DNA from: Ricinus communis
Taxonomy: Eukaryota; Streptophyta; Magnoliopsida; Malpighiales; Euphorbiaceae
Direction of reading: 5' to 3'
DNA length: 64,000 bases
NCBI RefSeq assembly: GCF_019578655.1
Contig: NC_063260.1
Location: forward strand, 28,544,888 to 28,608,887
In this document: positions 26,901 to 37,756 of the stretch, one piece after another
Numbering within the stretch: position 1 is the stretch's first letter
Layout of the letters: every line of letters starts with the position of its first letter
Notes under the pieces: generated by a model
What the model was told of the DNA's origin: nothing
Seen by the model: only the letters and a program-made list of their open reading frames with translations
Database searches by the model: none
Translations under genes and position numbers: made by a program

Positions 26901-27836
26901 TGAATTTCTGGAAGGGTTGTGATTATTCAAATTTCATACACAAGTTTGGAGGCTTGATGCAAAAGTAGTTTTGAAATTATGCAGGTTGTTAAAGTTGAAG
27001 AAGAGGAGGTGTTATCTCAAGCTGCCTACATTTTGTTTTATGTTAGAGATGGGACACCCTGGTTTTCCAGTTTGATAGAACTAGAGAAGGATTCCTCGGA
27101 TCCTAGCATTTCAAATACTTCACCCAAGTCAGTTCTAGATAGAATGGTGACTGGATCTACAGCATGTCCTCTCTGGGAGAATTTTGATCAGTGCAAAGCT
27201 GAGAGTCTTGATCACCACAAATCCAGTGTATCTATCAGTGATGTTGAGAAGACTTCAAATCACTTCTCTTGCGTGACAGTGGTTGAAAAGGATGAAATCA
27301 ATGCAATTGGGAATGGGGCTGAGGGGATTTCTGCTCAGATTTTGTGTGGATCTGGAAACAGTGGACCAAAATTATGCTATGAGTCGTCCAGGGCTGATGT
27401 TTCAATGACTGATGTTTCTGTGTCACTTGAAGCCACAAATTCTCATGAAATTTTACATGATGAGAAGTTAGGTCAGGGCGCTGGCACATCTGGAAGAAAC
27501 GATGTTGATCCCCTAATGCCACCTAGATCATCAAGTCCGGATCTGAATTTTGGAGGGGTGCCAAGTGCCAAAAAACATATCAGACGAGATCATTTAAAGG
27601 TGGAGCGTTTGATAGATTTCAAAAAGCCAAAAAAGGCCATGAGGAATCATAGAGAAGAAGCTCTTAGATATGTTAGTAAGAATATGGCTGCATCGAGGCG
27701 CTCCAAACTTATTGATGCTATACTTCCCCAAAATGACAAGAAAAGAAGACTAAGATCATCATCATCATCATGTAAACAGGCCAGCCCTCCTGGTGCTCGC
27801 TCTAAAATCTCTCAACGTTCTGCAGTTTTGCACTGA
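23907..27836 (+). CDS. UBP20/21-like: ubiquitin-specific protease (USP/UBP20/21-like deubiquitinase)
   Basis: A cysteine protease that removes ubiquitin from proteins. Exons: 23907-24773, 24876-24996, 25083-25193, 25429-25601, 25728-26075, 26360-26482 and 26985-27836, all GT-AG and in frame, giving about 864 aa. The N-terminal ~290 residues form a low-complexity, Ser/Asn/Asp-rich extension starting MEPKQVSLLALTSLSNLL. Exon 2 has the Cys box GLYNLGNTCFINAVLQ with the catalytic Cys. Exon 4 has QQEDAHEFLQCLLDKLE. Exon 5 has a zinc-ribbon-like CCNCGHC...FICNHCK arrangement. Exon 6 has the His box SGHYFCFVR followed by WHKLDDCR, with the catalytic His and probable Asp. Exon 7 opens with LSQAAYILFYVR, the usual end of the USP fold, then a long Ser/Lys-rich tail. 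An alternative acceptor at 25263 would add 55 in-frame codons to exon 4. Domain assignment is firm; the UBP20/21 placement is by resemblance. Confidence 0.92.
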
Positions 27837-27841
27837 GCATT

Positions 27842-29150
27842 TATAGAGTTTTGCTGAGAGTTATTGGTCAGTATAGTTTCTTTTAGCTGGGAGGTTATCT
27901 TGGTTATTCTCTACTGTGCTGGTTTTTCTATCATGTATAGTTAATTTGACGTTTTTAGCTGTTTGAGAAACCAGAAAGATCAGCACTGACTCTTACAGCA
28001 ACGTGGCTCACCGACTGTCATATCATATCAATTTAATTAGGGTCGGTTCAAAAGTTTTATGAACTTGAGGTTAAATTTCTTTATTTTTTTTTCCCTTAAA
28101 TTTTGATCAATGACGCCTTGGTTTTTTAAGGTGGAATTGGTGATCATGGATGCGTTATGGACGACAGGGCACCATCTATTTTCTGAAAATGTTTTTTTTT
28201 TTTTTTTTTAAATTTGTTTTTATAGATAGAAAATTGCAGTATAAAGTCTGTCAAGACTGTTCTTCGTGTCTGTAAGATATACAGATGATAACACAGCATC
28301 CAAACTAAACAGGAAAATTTCTTCTATTAGGTAATTCAAGATTTGCCTATGCAGTTGCTTAGAAAATGATAAAATGGCGTAGCTCGACACACAAAGGAAC
28401 AAGATAGAGAAGTGCATTTCCTCTGACAAAAAAGTTAGATTTGAAAAAAGAAAAGGGCCAAGCTTTACATGCATGCAGTTACTGACTAAGCAATGTTATA
28501 GCCCTTAAAAAGGAAAAGAAAATATTCGTATCAGTCATGATGAGAGTAAACTTTCTGAAACGAGATTGTGAAATATCTTCTACAATAAGACATAGCAACA
28601 AGTTCGTGTCATAAAAAATTTAATCAACTGTCTGTGTAAAGTTTCAGTATAAGCGCAAGAGACTTGGAATTTATAATACTTCAGTGCTATCCTATCAATC
28701 TGATAAGTATAGCAGCAGAAATTCATGTCCCCCGAGAGTTCTCTTTACAGTTGAAAGACTTATAATTCTAAAAACAGTCAACTCTGCCAAGCCGCTAATT
28801 GTACAGGAAAACACCCATTACAGATGACAGTAAGCTTTCATCCATTTTCCACGTAATGGATTTGATCTCAAATCATTGAAAGACTAAATTTGTATCAAAT
28901 GAAACTTGGGAATTTCCGAATTGCAGCAGTAGGCAAACTGCATGGAGATTGGAGTTTCCTCCACAAAGTTTGAAGCCCAAAGAGAGGGTTGCCACTCCCA
29001 CGGCTCCATTATACACTTTTATTTTCTTAAAAAAGAAGTGGCAAAGAGCATTACATTAGTTAGTTAATTATATTTCCAACGAGCATTTAATAAATCAGCA
29101 TAATTTATTACATATTGCATGCATATATTCTAATTAATTAACCAATCAAA
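27842..29150. other. downstream and intergenic DNA between convergent genes
   Basis: It probably carries the ubiquitin protease 3' UTR (first few hundred bases) and the glycine-rich gene's 3' region at the right. The ORF at 28220-28474 (-) has no domain. No other gene is seen. Confidence 0.6.
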
Positions 29151-29221
29151 TACATTATTTTCCATGCCACCAGCTAGGCCGAGAACTTTCCTCCTCGAGC
29201 CTAACATTTGCAAATATGCTA

Positions 29222-30466
29222 TCAGGGGAAATAGCCACCCCCATGCCCACCTCCTTCACCTTCACCTCCTCCGTACCCTCCGCCATGCACATTTCCAGCA
29301 GCATAACCACCACCGCTGCCTCCTCCAGAGCCCCCGCCACCACCTCCTCCACTATAGCCACCTGCAGCTCCACCATGCCCACCTCCTTCTCCTCCGCCAT
29401 ATCCTCCTCCATGTGCTAGTCCTCCATCTCCATAACCTCCTCCTGCACCGCCACCACTTCCACCCCCACCACCATGGCCACCTCCTGCTCCTCCACCATA
29501 TCCTACACCAGCTCCATAACCTCCACCACTCCCACCTCCATATCCTCCTCCATGTGCTCCGCCACTTCCATAGCCTCCACCTCCACCTCCACCACTCCCA
29601 CCCCCACCTCCTCCACCGTATTCTCCACCAGCACCACCAATTGGTCCTCCACCATAACCACCTCCAGCACCAGCACCACTACCACCTCCATGTCCTCCAC
29701 CATACTCATTCCCAGCACCGTATCCACCACCACTACCACCTCCTCCACCTCCACCATATCCAACTCCATGTTCACCGCCACTACCATATCCTTCTCCACC
29801 ACCTTTACCACCACCACTTCCGCAACCAACCCCTTGATCACCGCCAGGACCAGCACCTTCGCCTCCTATAGCACTACCATAACCACCTCCACTTCCACCA
29901 CCCCCGCCACCTCCATATCCAGCTCCATGTTCTCCAGCATATCCAGCCCCGTGGCCACCACCTTCTCCACCACCACTTCCATATCCAGCACCATGTTCAC
30001 CTCCTACACTGTAACCAGCTCCACTTCCGCTACCACCACCTCCACCACCTCCATATCCACCAGCACCACCACCTTCTCCACCCCCACTTCCATACCCGAC
30101 ACCATGTTCGCCTCCAACACCGTAACCAGCTCCACTTCCGCTACCACCACCGCCACCACCTCCATATCCACCAGCAGCACTATAGCCACCACCACCACCT
30201 TGTCCAGCTCCACTTCCATACCCGACACCATGCTCACCTCCAGCACCGTAAGCAACTCCACCACCACTACCACTACCACCACCACCACCACCACCCCCAT
30301 GTCCACCTGTAGCGCCACCATAGCCTGCACCACCACCTTGTCCACCCCCACCTCCATACCCACCACTCGGTATTTCTGGAAGAGTAAAGAGGGCTCTAGT
30401 GGCGGAGCATATGCCCAGACCTAACAACAAAAAGAAAAATGAAGTAAGAATTGTGGGAGTACCCAT
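29222..30466 (-). CDS. secreted glycine-rich structural protein (cell-wall GRP type)
   Basis: Single exon, 414 aa. The start at 30466 was chosen because it opens directly onto a signal peptide (MGTPTILTSFFFLLLGLGIC..., hydrophobic core about residues 8-22); the open frame extends 59 codons upstream but that part is 5' UTR-like and includes the TATA box. After a short linker (ALFTLPEIPSGG) nearly the whole protein is Gly-rich repeats of GGGYGGG, GGHG, GSGGG and GAGY types with regular Tyr and occasional His. It ends GGGHGGGYFP. No RNA-binding domain or C-terminal Cys-rich domain is present, which fits class I GRPs of vascular walls. Such proteins are exported and can be cross-linked through Tyr. 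The repetitive DNA makes length variation or assembly error possible. Opposite-strand Ser/Thr- and His-rich ORFs here are shadows. Confidence 0.88.
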   Translation of the reverse strand: MGTPTILTSFFFLLLGLGICSATRALFTLPEIPSGGYGGGGGQGGGAGYGGATGGHGGGGGGGGSGSGGGVAYGAGGEHGVGYGSGAGQGGGGGYSAAGGYGGGGGGGSGSGAGYGVGGEHGVGYGSGGGEGGGAGGYGGGGGGGSGSGAGYSVGGEHGAGYGSGGGEGGGHGAGYAGEHGAGYGGGGGGGSGGGYGSAIGGEGAGPGGDQGVGCGSGGGKGGGEGYGSGGEHGVGYGGGGGGGSGGGYGAGNEYGGGHGGGSGAGAGGGYGGGPIGGAGGEYGGGGGGGSGGGGGGGYGSGGAHGGGYGGGSGGGYGAGVGYGGGAGGGHGGGGGSGGGAGGGYGDGGLAHGGGYGGGEGGGHGGAAGGYSGGGGGGGSGGGSGGGYAAGNVHGGGYGGGEGEGGGHGGGYFP

Positions 30467-30519
30467 TGAGATGTGTTCGAATAACACTAGCTTGGTTTCA
30501 GTATGCAAGTGAAGGTAGT

Positions 30520-30528
30520 TATTTATAG
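30520..30528 (-). promoter_or_regulatory. TATA box of the glycine-rich protein gene
   Basis: Minus-strand CTATAAATA lies 54 bases upstream of the chosen ATG, consistent with a short 5' UTR. A CATGCA word (RY-like) lies about 55 bp farther upstream at about 30581-30590. Confidence 0.65.
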
Positions 30529-30649
30529 GAACGGGAAAGAGGTCCAAAGCCGTGTTCTTTCCATAGAAAGTGGTTGAAGCACATGCAAAAAGGTATATTG
30601 GCTTCCCCCACTTTCTGGTCCAATATGCAGTGCACGCACGCACAATCCA

Positions 30650-31830
30650 CCAAGTATATCATCACTTACTACACTATAGCATAGGCATAGTCTCACTCGC
30701 ACTCTAACGGAGTCTGCTTATTTGCTGTCTTCCATATCCGACTATGCTGCACAATCCATGTTTGGAGTTAAAAGTTATTAAAGTGTAGGTCTATTTTCTC
30801 CATTTTCCTTGTGCTTTATCCTTCTCGGCTGTTTGGGATTTCATTATCCTTTACTTGCAAGCATAGCTGGTGGATTATCACCATTATCCTCTTGCGCTCC
30901 AAACCGGGCCTTTTTCGTTGAATGGTCATGCTCCATAGAGGTGGAGTGATCTCCAATGTTCTGTCAGAAATGATAAGCACAAGGAAAATGGAGAAAATCT
31001 AAGAAGCAACTTTGGAAAATGGGAATTCATTCTATATTTACAGAGGTTCATCATATGAATACATTACATTGATATTCATTGCAAAAGGAAAATTCAACAA
31101 CTACAGGTATTCTTGTCATCAAAACTCAAGCTATTAATATTTTTTCATCAAAATCTTTATTGCAACTAAGTACAATCAATTTAACTATGGTAGTAAGTGA
31201 GATATCTAGCATGTTTTCACTTGAGGAGATGAAGTGTTTTTTTAGAAGAAGGGGCAATGGTTCAATCACGAACTTAATCCATTTTTCACTTATAGCCTAT
31301 ACTTAGAATGGCGCCAATTTCAAGCAAAATGTACGGGAAAAATTATTTTAAATCAAATCGATATATAATTTATATATATATATATATATATTCATTAACT
31401 TTAAATAATAAAATATAAAATACTCATCGGATTTAATTGGAGCACAAGGTGCATGAACAGGCAACGGATGGGGTAAATCTTGCATTTTATAATTTACTTG
31501 TAAATTATTTATTTATAACTATTTAATTATTAAAAAACATTTTTAATAGCACTATAAATTAGAGAATATTATTTTTAAAAATTATTTTAGATAAATTTAG
31601 TCTATTACATCTTTTGTATATATAACTAAGTGTATAGTAACTTATGATATTATTTATTAGCTTTTACAATTAAACCACTTGACTTATTTATTATCATTAA
31701 TTACTCATGACAAAAAATTAATCAATGTAAATATAATAATTAATAAATATTGTCAGACTGTCACTATACCATTGGTTCTATCTATATAAAATGATAGAGA
31801 TGGCCTATTTGAAAATTTCTATATTAATAA
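30650..31830. other. intergenic DNA upstream of the glycine-rich gene
   Basis: The first ~300 bp is of mixed composition and probably promoter; after that it is AT-rich with an AT microsatellite near 31372-31391. The ORF at 31079-31306 (+) has no recognisable domain. No gene is supported. Confidence 0.6.
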
Positions 31831-31995
31831 AAGGCAAAATATATAGATAACTCCTTAAACTTTTAGTCAAATTTTGTTTAAGCCCTTGAACTTTAAGTTA
31901 GAATAATTAAGCCCTTAAACTAAATAATACAGAATATTTAAGCCCCTTTATGCAATTCCGTCACTACTACCGTTAACTATTTTGGCAAAAGATAC
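31831..31995 (+). repeat. MITE-family half copy on the left border of the viral locus
   Basis: It contains 'actccttaaacttttagtca', 'aagcccttaaactaaataat' and 'gcaattccgtcactactacc' and matches the reverse complement of 45220-45372 on the far side of the viral insertion. It also matches the arm of the fold-back element at 44630-45220. It ends about 12 bp before the first viral base. Confidence 0.65.
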
Positions 31996-32318
31996 ATATA
32001 ATCTTCTACCAAAGGGGAGCCGAGAGCTGTTCATGGCATAATCCTCATGCTGTAAACTCAAAGCATGGACAGATCCTCAAGTTAAGACACAAGCGGCCTC
32101 TTGCCATGGGGGTCTTTCTACTCTTTTGGATCTTTAAATTAGCTGAGTTAGCTCTTTTGGATTACACCATAAACAGATCGTAGCAACTATTAGAACATTG
32201 CCATTGGATCAAGAGAAGAGAAATGAGAAAGTTAGAAAGCCATAAGAGAGTGTAGGGAGAGTTTTAAAGAGACTTGTTTAGAGGAAAACTTGCTTGCCTC
32301 TTATTATCAAAGACTTCT

Positions 32319-32330
32319 CCTTATATAGAG
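32319..32330 (-). promoter_or_regulatory. viral pregenomic-RNA TATA box (left copy)
   Basis: Minus-strand CTCTATATAAGG, followed in viral sense by AGAAGTC and a leader running to the primer-binding-site end at 32007. Caulimovirid promoters have this form. It points left, out of the viral locus. Confidence 0.7.
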
Positions 32331-32357
32331 TGGAGAGTCGGTAGAAAATGTACAAAG

Positions 32358-32531
32358 GTTAGTGGGTATCCCACTAAGATTAATAATACAGCACTATCAA
32401 ACAAAAGTTAGTGGATATCCCACTAAGACTAATAATACGACTATCAAACAAAGTGGACATCCCAACGAGACTAATAATACAAAGACTATCAAACAAAGGT
32501 TAGTGGACATCCCACTGAGACTAATAATACA
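32358..32531 (-). repeat. four tandem repeats upstream of the viral promoter (left copy)
   Basis: Four imperfect units of roughly 40-45 bp, each containing a 'gtggacatcccactgagact'-type segment followed by 'aataatac'. They lie upstream, in viral sense, of the TATA box in the intergenic region. The same four-unit array occurs in the right copy at 43867-44040. Confidence 0.8.
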
Positions 32532-32591
32532 CTTCACTTACATAATAAGGACAAACAATAATATAAAAGAGTGGCCGACAGTCGTATGTGG

Positions 32592-33430
32592 TCAGAAGAC
32601 GTCATCATATGAGTCATCATCCATTGGCTGGGAGTCTTGCATGAGGGCTTCTTCCCTGGTTAAGGTAGGGTCATCCAGGAGGAGTTGGAAGATCGGAGAA
32701 ATGTGAAATGTTCTATGGATTGTTCGGTTGATTGATGTCCATTGAAGGTGCGGACTAATGGTGCGGACATTAGTCATCCTTAATTCATTCCCTGTCTGCA
32801 GGCCCGTTTTAGTTCTTCCGTGATTGGTGGAGGAGCAAGATGTAAAGGACTATCAGCGTTCTCCAATAGCGATGATATTTTGAGTTGCATAGGTGTCTTC
32901 CGATAGTCGGAGATAGGGCCTATGTAATATGAAAATAGCATGGTATTCAAGCTCCGGAATTATTGTCCGAGAATAACCGGTGCCCATGAATAAGTTTAAG
33001 GAGATCTCCTGTCCATTGGTATGGAGTCTTGAACCAGTAAGGAATCTCCATGGATAAGACCCCGAGTTAGCTTCATTATTAAAGAAGTGTAAGAGATTCA
33101 TAATAGGCACCTCATAGCATGATGATGATCGTAGATAGGCACCATAGAAACCATAACTCACTTTCATGCTTTGGATGTTCGGGGAGATAAGTGGTAAATC
33201 AAACACCAAGGGTAGTCTGGAAAGAAGAAGTTGGGTTGGATTGGGTGAGAAGATTTGTTGAAAAGTTGCCAAATAATGGAACATCATGTTTCCGGCAAAG
33301 TCTGTGACTTGTTTGGTTGTAAGGTTGTTGGGAAGGTCCGGTGGTGAAGGAGGTTGCAGTTGGATCCGAAGGATGAGGAGGCCATAAAGATTATGGGAAG
33401 ATTTATTGTAGAGGTGAGAAGAACTATAGG
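32592..33430 (-). pseudogene. viral ORF2 of unknown function (left copy, broken)
   Basis: The open segments are 32853-33287 and 32592-32777 in different frames, so at least one frameshift separates them. In viral order this lies between RNase H and the intergenic promoter, the place of the uncharacterised ORF2 of florendoviruses. The C-terminus is acidic (ending DDDSYDDVF). The start is uncertain, because readable protein-like sequence continues upstream of the ATG at 33287. No known domain. Confidence 0.55.
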
Positions 33431-33479
33431 CCGATTCGAGGCTTAGAAAGTCCGGATAAGAAATCCGGGATTAGGTTTC

Positions 33480-36400
33480 TTATCCCTTTTATATGCTCAA
33501 CCTTAAAGTCATACCCTGCTGAACCATGATTTTAATCGCAATAGTTGGGGCTCGGGCAAGGTCTTCCGGTTGGATTCAAGAATCTTGGGAAGGAAGAGTT
33601 GTCCATCCGAACCGGGGAAGTCTTTGTCAATCAGGAAGAATTCAAACTTTTTATCCCGTGCCTTGCGAATTTCCTTGTAGGTTGTGTGATAATGTTTTTC
33701 CAAGAGGAAAATCGACCCGATGCATATCCACACAGTTGTTCTTTGTCGTGGAGCTTTTCAGGAGGATGGCCCCCCATGCATAGTCAGGATGCATCTGTTT
33801 GGAGAATAAGTTCTCCCTGGCCGGGATTGTAAGAGGTGGCGGATTGTGGGCCTCTTTTAATTTTGTGTTGTTTGTTCAAGCTCCCCATGGAGGGGGTTCT
33901 TTTCGAGCATCTTTGAGAGGTGGCACGTGTAACTAGACAGTGTGGAATGGCCTCTCGAACATAATTCGAGTTCAGGCTGTTGAATTTGTTTTTTGATAAA
34001 TTTTCTTCGAAAATTATCAAGTTCCTTTGTCAGTGGGGACCATATGTGTCTTGGCCATTCTTGAAATGCATTCCAAGAAATTCAATTTCTCGTTGGCGAT
34101 AAAGCTCTTCTTTCGGATAGCATAATGCCATATTTTTGGATGATGGCAAGGAAACTGTATAGCGATTGGTGATGGTCCTCTGCTTCCGAAAATAGAAGGA
34201 TGTCGTCGATATAGATCAAAGAAGAGTAAAGGATAGGCCCAAAAATCTCAATCATTGTCTTCCCGGAATTGAGATGGGGCCGTCTTGAGCTCCAAAAGGC
34301 ATATGATCCGGTATTGGGCATTAGGGATACAAAACGCAGTTTTGTATCTCACTGGATACCGAGTTGCCAAAAGCCCGCCTTTAGGTCAAATTTGGAATAA
34401 TCTTGGGCCTTTTGGATGTGGACCTTGAGATTTGAGATTCGAGGGAGAGGGAATTTGTTGTCTTGAAGGAAATGGTTTAAAGGTTTGTAGTCTATGACAA
34501 GCCTCTTTTTCCTCGGATTCTTTCGGACCTTTTCTCCACATAAAAGGCTTGGCAAGCCCATTGTGAAGTAGTGGGCTCAATTAAACCTCACTGTGTCGCA
34601 TTCGATCGGGCAAGGGCTAGTGGGAGACATTCCCATGTGTGGCTTTAGTAGGGTTAATGTCTTCATTAAGTTTGAAGGGAGGCTGATATAGAATTGTGGA
34701 TTTTTCCACGGGAGGAAGAGGATGTTGGAAATGTGAATGGGATTACGGATGCCAGAATCAAGGAATTTTACTGTATGAAAGGAATGGAGGAATAGTATTC
34801 GTCCATGATTTGAAGTTTCGGTGTATGACCTAAACTGTCTTTTGAACTTTATACCGGTTGGAAGGATTTGGAGCTTTTGAGCTTGGTGATAAACATCAAA
34901 TCCTATCGAATATCCTTGCTTGGAAGATCTGAACCAATGATGTGTGTCCACACAACGCAATCGGAAAGAACTGAATTCGATCATCTTGTGATCGAGTAGT
35001 TTTGAAGGTTTGACCATTGGCTCCCCTGACCTTAAGAACTGATCATGGGGCTTCCAATACTCTGATGGGAGAACCATTGGGTTCATCATGCTTCTTTGAG
35101 CTCCAGTGTCAAAGAAAGCTATTACTGGAACAGGCTTGGAGTATTTTGAGGACAGTATCTGTATGGGAATATATGGGACTGGAGGAGGTTTTATAGTAAA
35201 TTGAAAAGTTTCAGGAGGTGGAGGAGAAACAAAGAAAGAAGATAATAGGGTTGGAGAAAGAGGATATTGTATTGCATCTTCCAGAATATCCTTCTGACTT
35301 TCTTCATGCAGACCAATCATCAGGATTGGTATTTCACTATCATCTGAATCCGAAGAAGATTCTTGTGAAGACTCTGTGGAGTCTGAGAACTCCATTTCTA
35401 ACCCAAATAAGCTTTCTGGGGTAAGATCTTCTTGCTCTGAAAGTAGGGATTCTATTTCTTCTTCGAAAGAGTCTGCAAGAGATAAGGACATGCTAACTTG
35501 TTGTATCATCCTTGCTGACTTTTCTGGATTCCTGGGACAATTTTTCGCATAATGTCCCTTCCTTTTGCAGATGAAACATCTATCAGACTTGTACCCCTGG
35601 TTCCGTTTTTTACGGAAGTATTTAAATCTCTTTGGGTTCTTTTCCCTGAACTTCTTGTTGCTGCGCGTGTATTTCTGGAAATGATGTCCAGATTTCTTCT
35701 TGTGATTTGTACAGACGCAGTTGGTGGCTTTGCACTTGATCTTTAGGTGGTTTTTGTTGCAAGCCTTTTGGACAATCAAGTCCCTTTGAGACAACCTTTT
35801 GAATAATTCCCTGTTGATCACAGCTCTTAATGGAAGAGAGTGTGAATTGCCGATTTCTCCAAGTGTAATAGAGGTGGTGGTCTTTTGTAGCCCGCGAATC
35901 ATATTGTTAACCTCAGGTTGTATCTCATCTGGTAGAGAGGTGATGAAGGTATACTTTAGTGTATCATCACCATCATGTCCTCCAATGACATAGTAGAGCT
36001 TGGACATAGCCGAATAATGCTTTTCCAGATCCTTCATCTTGAATGAACAGCATTTTCGATCAAAGAACTCTTGTTTCACTGGCCTTATGACAAGGTCATA
36101 ACTTCCAAGGCCCGGTTATGGAGGATCGTTACTGCTGCTGATGGAGTCGGCAGAGTGACAAATTGAAGCCTAGTGTATTCAGGCTGAGACTGAAACCAAT
36201 CTCTTAAGCTTCCGGTAAACCTTGTGACAAATTCGGCAAGGACTTTTTTGAGTGTGGCCCCTTCAAGGGTCATCTGAAGATCAATCCATGCCAAGAATTC
36301 AGAAAACTTATCCTTCCATTTTGATGGTGGTAAGTCATCAAAAGTGAACCAAGGTCCTGTGCTAGCTGGCTTTGGCCTTGGGTTTGGAGCTCCAGTGGGA

Positions 36401-37756
36401 GCAAAGAATGACTGAGCATCTTCATCTTCAGGTTCTACTACTTCTGGACTGGGATCAGTAGCAGAAGTGTTCATGAGAATTTCAGTGATGTCTGCCATCT
36501 CTGAATCCGAAGAAGATTCTGAATCATACGGACTGATGAGAGATTGCTCTGGAAATTTGTCTTTAGGGGCTAGAGGAGGAGAGGATTTCTTTTGCTGGGT
36601 TTCTGTGTTTTTTGGGTAAAGGTGAGAAAATGTGCCAAAGGGCTGATAAAGGGTTTCTTGTGGTTGTTCTGGTTGTGAAAGAAAAGGGAAAGAAGAAAAG
36701 TATGAAGGAGTAATAGCCGATGAGGTTGAAGCCGCCGATATGAATGTTGGAATTGCAGACCGGTCTTCCGGAGATCATTTTCAATTTGATCTATTTGCTT
36801 CTTCAACCGGAAATCTCCTTTGCTTTTGCATGAAAGAGGGGGTAATCGGTACCGAGGTATCCGGAGTTCTTTGTCCAGAGCTTGATACTTTCTTTGTCAA
36901 GGATGAGTATGATTGCAAGACTTCTTGTGAAAAGTATCCGACTTGTGATCCATGTTTTGAACCAAGTGCAGGGCTTGATCCAATTTGCCATCTATCTTCT
37001 TCAAGTAAGTGTTTTGGACAATAGAATTAGATGTCCGCCGATTGAGAACTTCTTCAGGGGGTGTCACGGTTCTAAGTTTCCGGAAGGTGAAATCCGTGTA
37101 GGAAGGATTTCGGATCTTTTGTTCTCTGTTTTTCCCAAGGGAGGGAAATCCTCCGGTTGTAACATGAAACATTCTTGAACCAAGGGTTGTACTGACATAC
37201 TGATTGAGAGATGAAGTAGGTCCAAAAGTTTGTGGCGTTGTTATACTGGCCCAACGCTTTGTACCTCCCTGTACAAAACTGATCACCGGGTTTCCGACCT
37301 ATAAACCTTTGGATCTGACTCGATCTCCATTCTGCAAGTTGCAGAAGGGGGTTTGCCATATTCAATGTTGAGTTGTGCCATAATTTCTTTGAACTCATCA
37401 TAAGAAACGTCAATGACCGTTTTTCCTTCTCTGGCAAGAAACTCAATTGCCTCGTCGAACATTGGCAGTGGCTTTTTATTCTCTTTCTGGGAACCATCTG
37501 GATCTCGATCATCTGGCTTAGGATGAATCTCCGAACAAGAAGTATCCAGAGACATCCTTTTCGGATTCTTCTGTTGATGCTGAAAACAGGTTCAAAGATA
37601 ATCCATGTCATCATGACATAGGCACTCCGGCTTGCACATTTCGGGGCTACATCCCGGACAAAGTGTCCTCGACTTGTAAGGCATAAATCTGGTTGCCGGA
37701 TGCTTGAAAGGAGTGAATAGGGACCTTCTCCCTAGGCCGTTATCTGGTTGTATCAT
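33480..37756 (-). pseudogene. viral coat-protease-RT-RNase H polyprotein (left copy, broken)
   Basis: An ATG at 37756 overlaps the end of the movement-protein ORF by 17 nt. A Cys-rich segment (CPGCSPEMCKPECLC) follows, then an in-frame TGA at 37592-37594 where the right copy has a sense codon. Further shifts occur near 37285. The coat region spans 36498-35600, with a one-base loss near 36110 relative to the right copy. In the 500-codon open segment 34577-36079 there is a CCHC zinc knuckle (CFICKRKGHYAKNCP, near 35525-35580) and an aspartic protease motif (FFDTGAQ, near 35098-35120). RT motifs are LVIDYKPLN (near 34490) and YIDDILLFS (near 34190-34215), each in different short frames. RNase H remnants containing QTDAS lie at about 33509-34020. 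As it stands it cannot encode a full polyprotein. Confidence 0.8.

Noticed and set aside
29164..29871. 235-codon His/Leu-rich ORF on the plus strand
   Set aside because: Another register of the same repeat complement.
29503..30366. Val/Glu/Met-rich minus-strand ORFs
   Set aside because: A shifted frame of the glycine-rich gene; no independent evidence.
29474..30424. 316-codon Thr/Ser-rich ORF on the plus strand
   Set aside because: It is the exact complement of the glycine-rich repeats (GGN codons read backwards give ACC/TCC-type codons) and has no start context or signal of its own.
33526..33832. Plus-strand ORFs inside the left viral copy
   Set aside because: Antisense to the RNase H region; homology is on the other strand.
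35218..35993. Plus-strand ORFs inside the left viral copy
   Set aside because: Antisense to the coat, zinc-knuckle and protease region.
36740..37178. Plus-strand ORFs in the left viral copy
   Set aside because: Antisense to the polyprotein linker that is readable on the minus strand and in the right copy.
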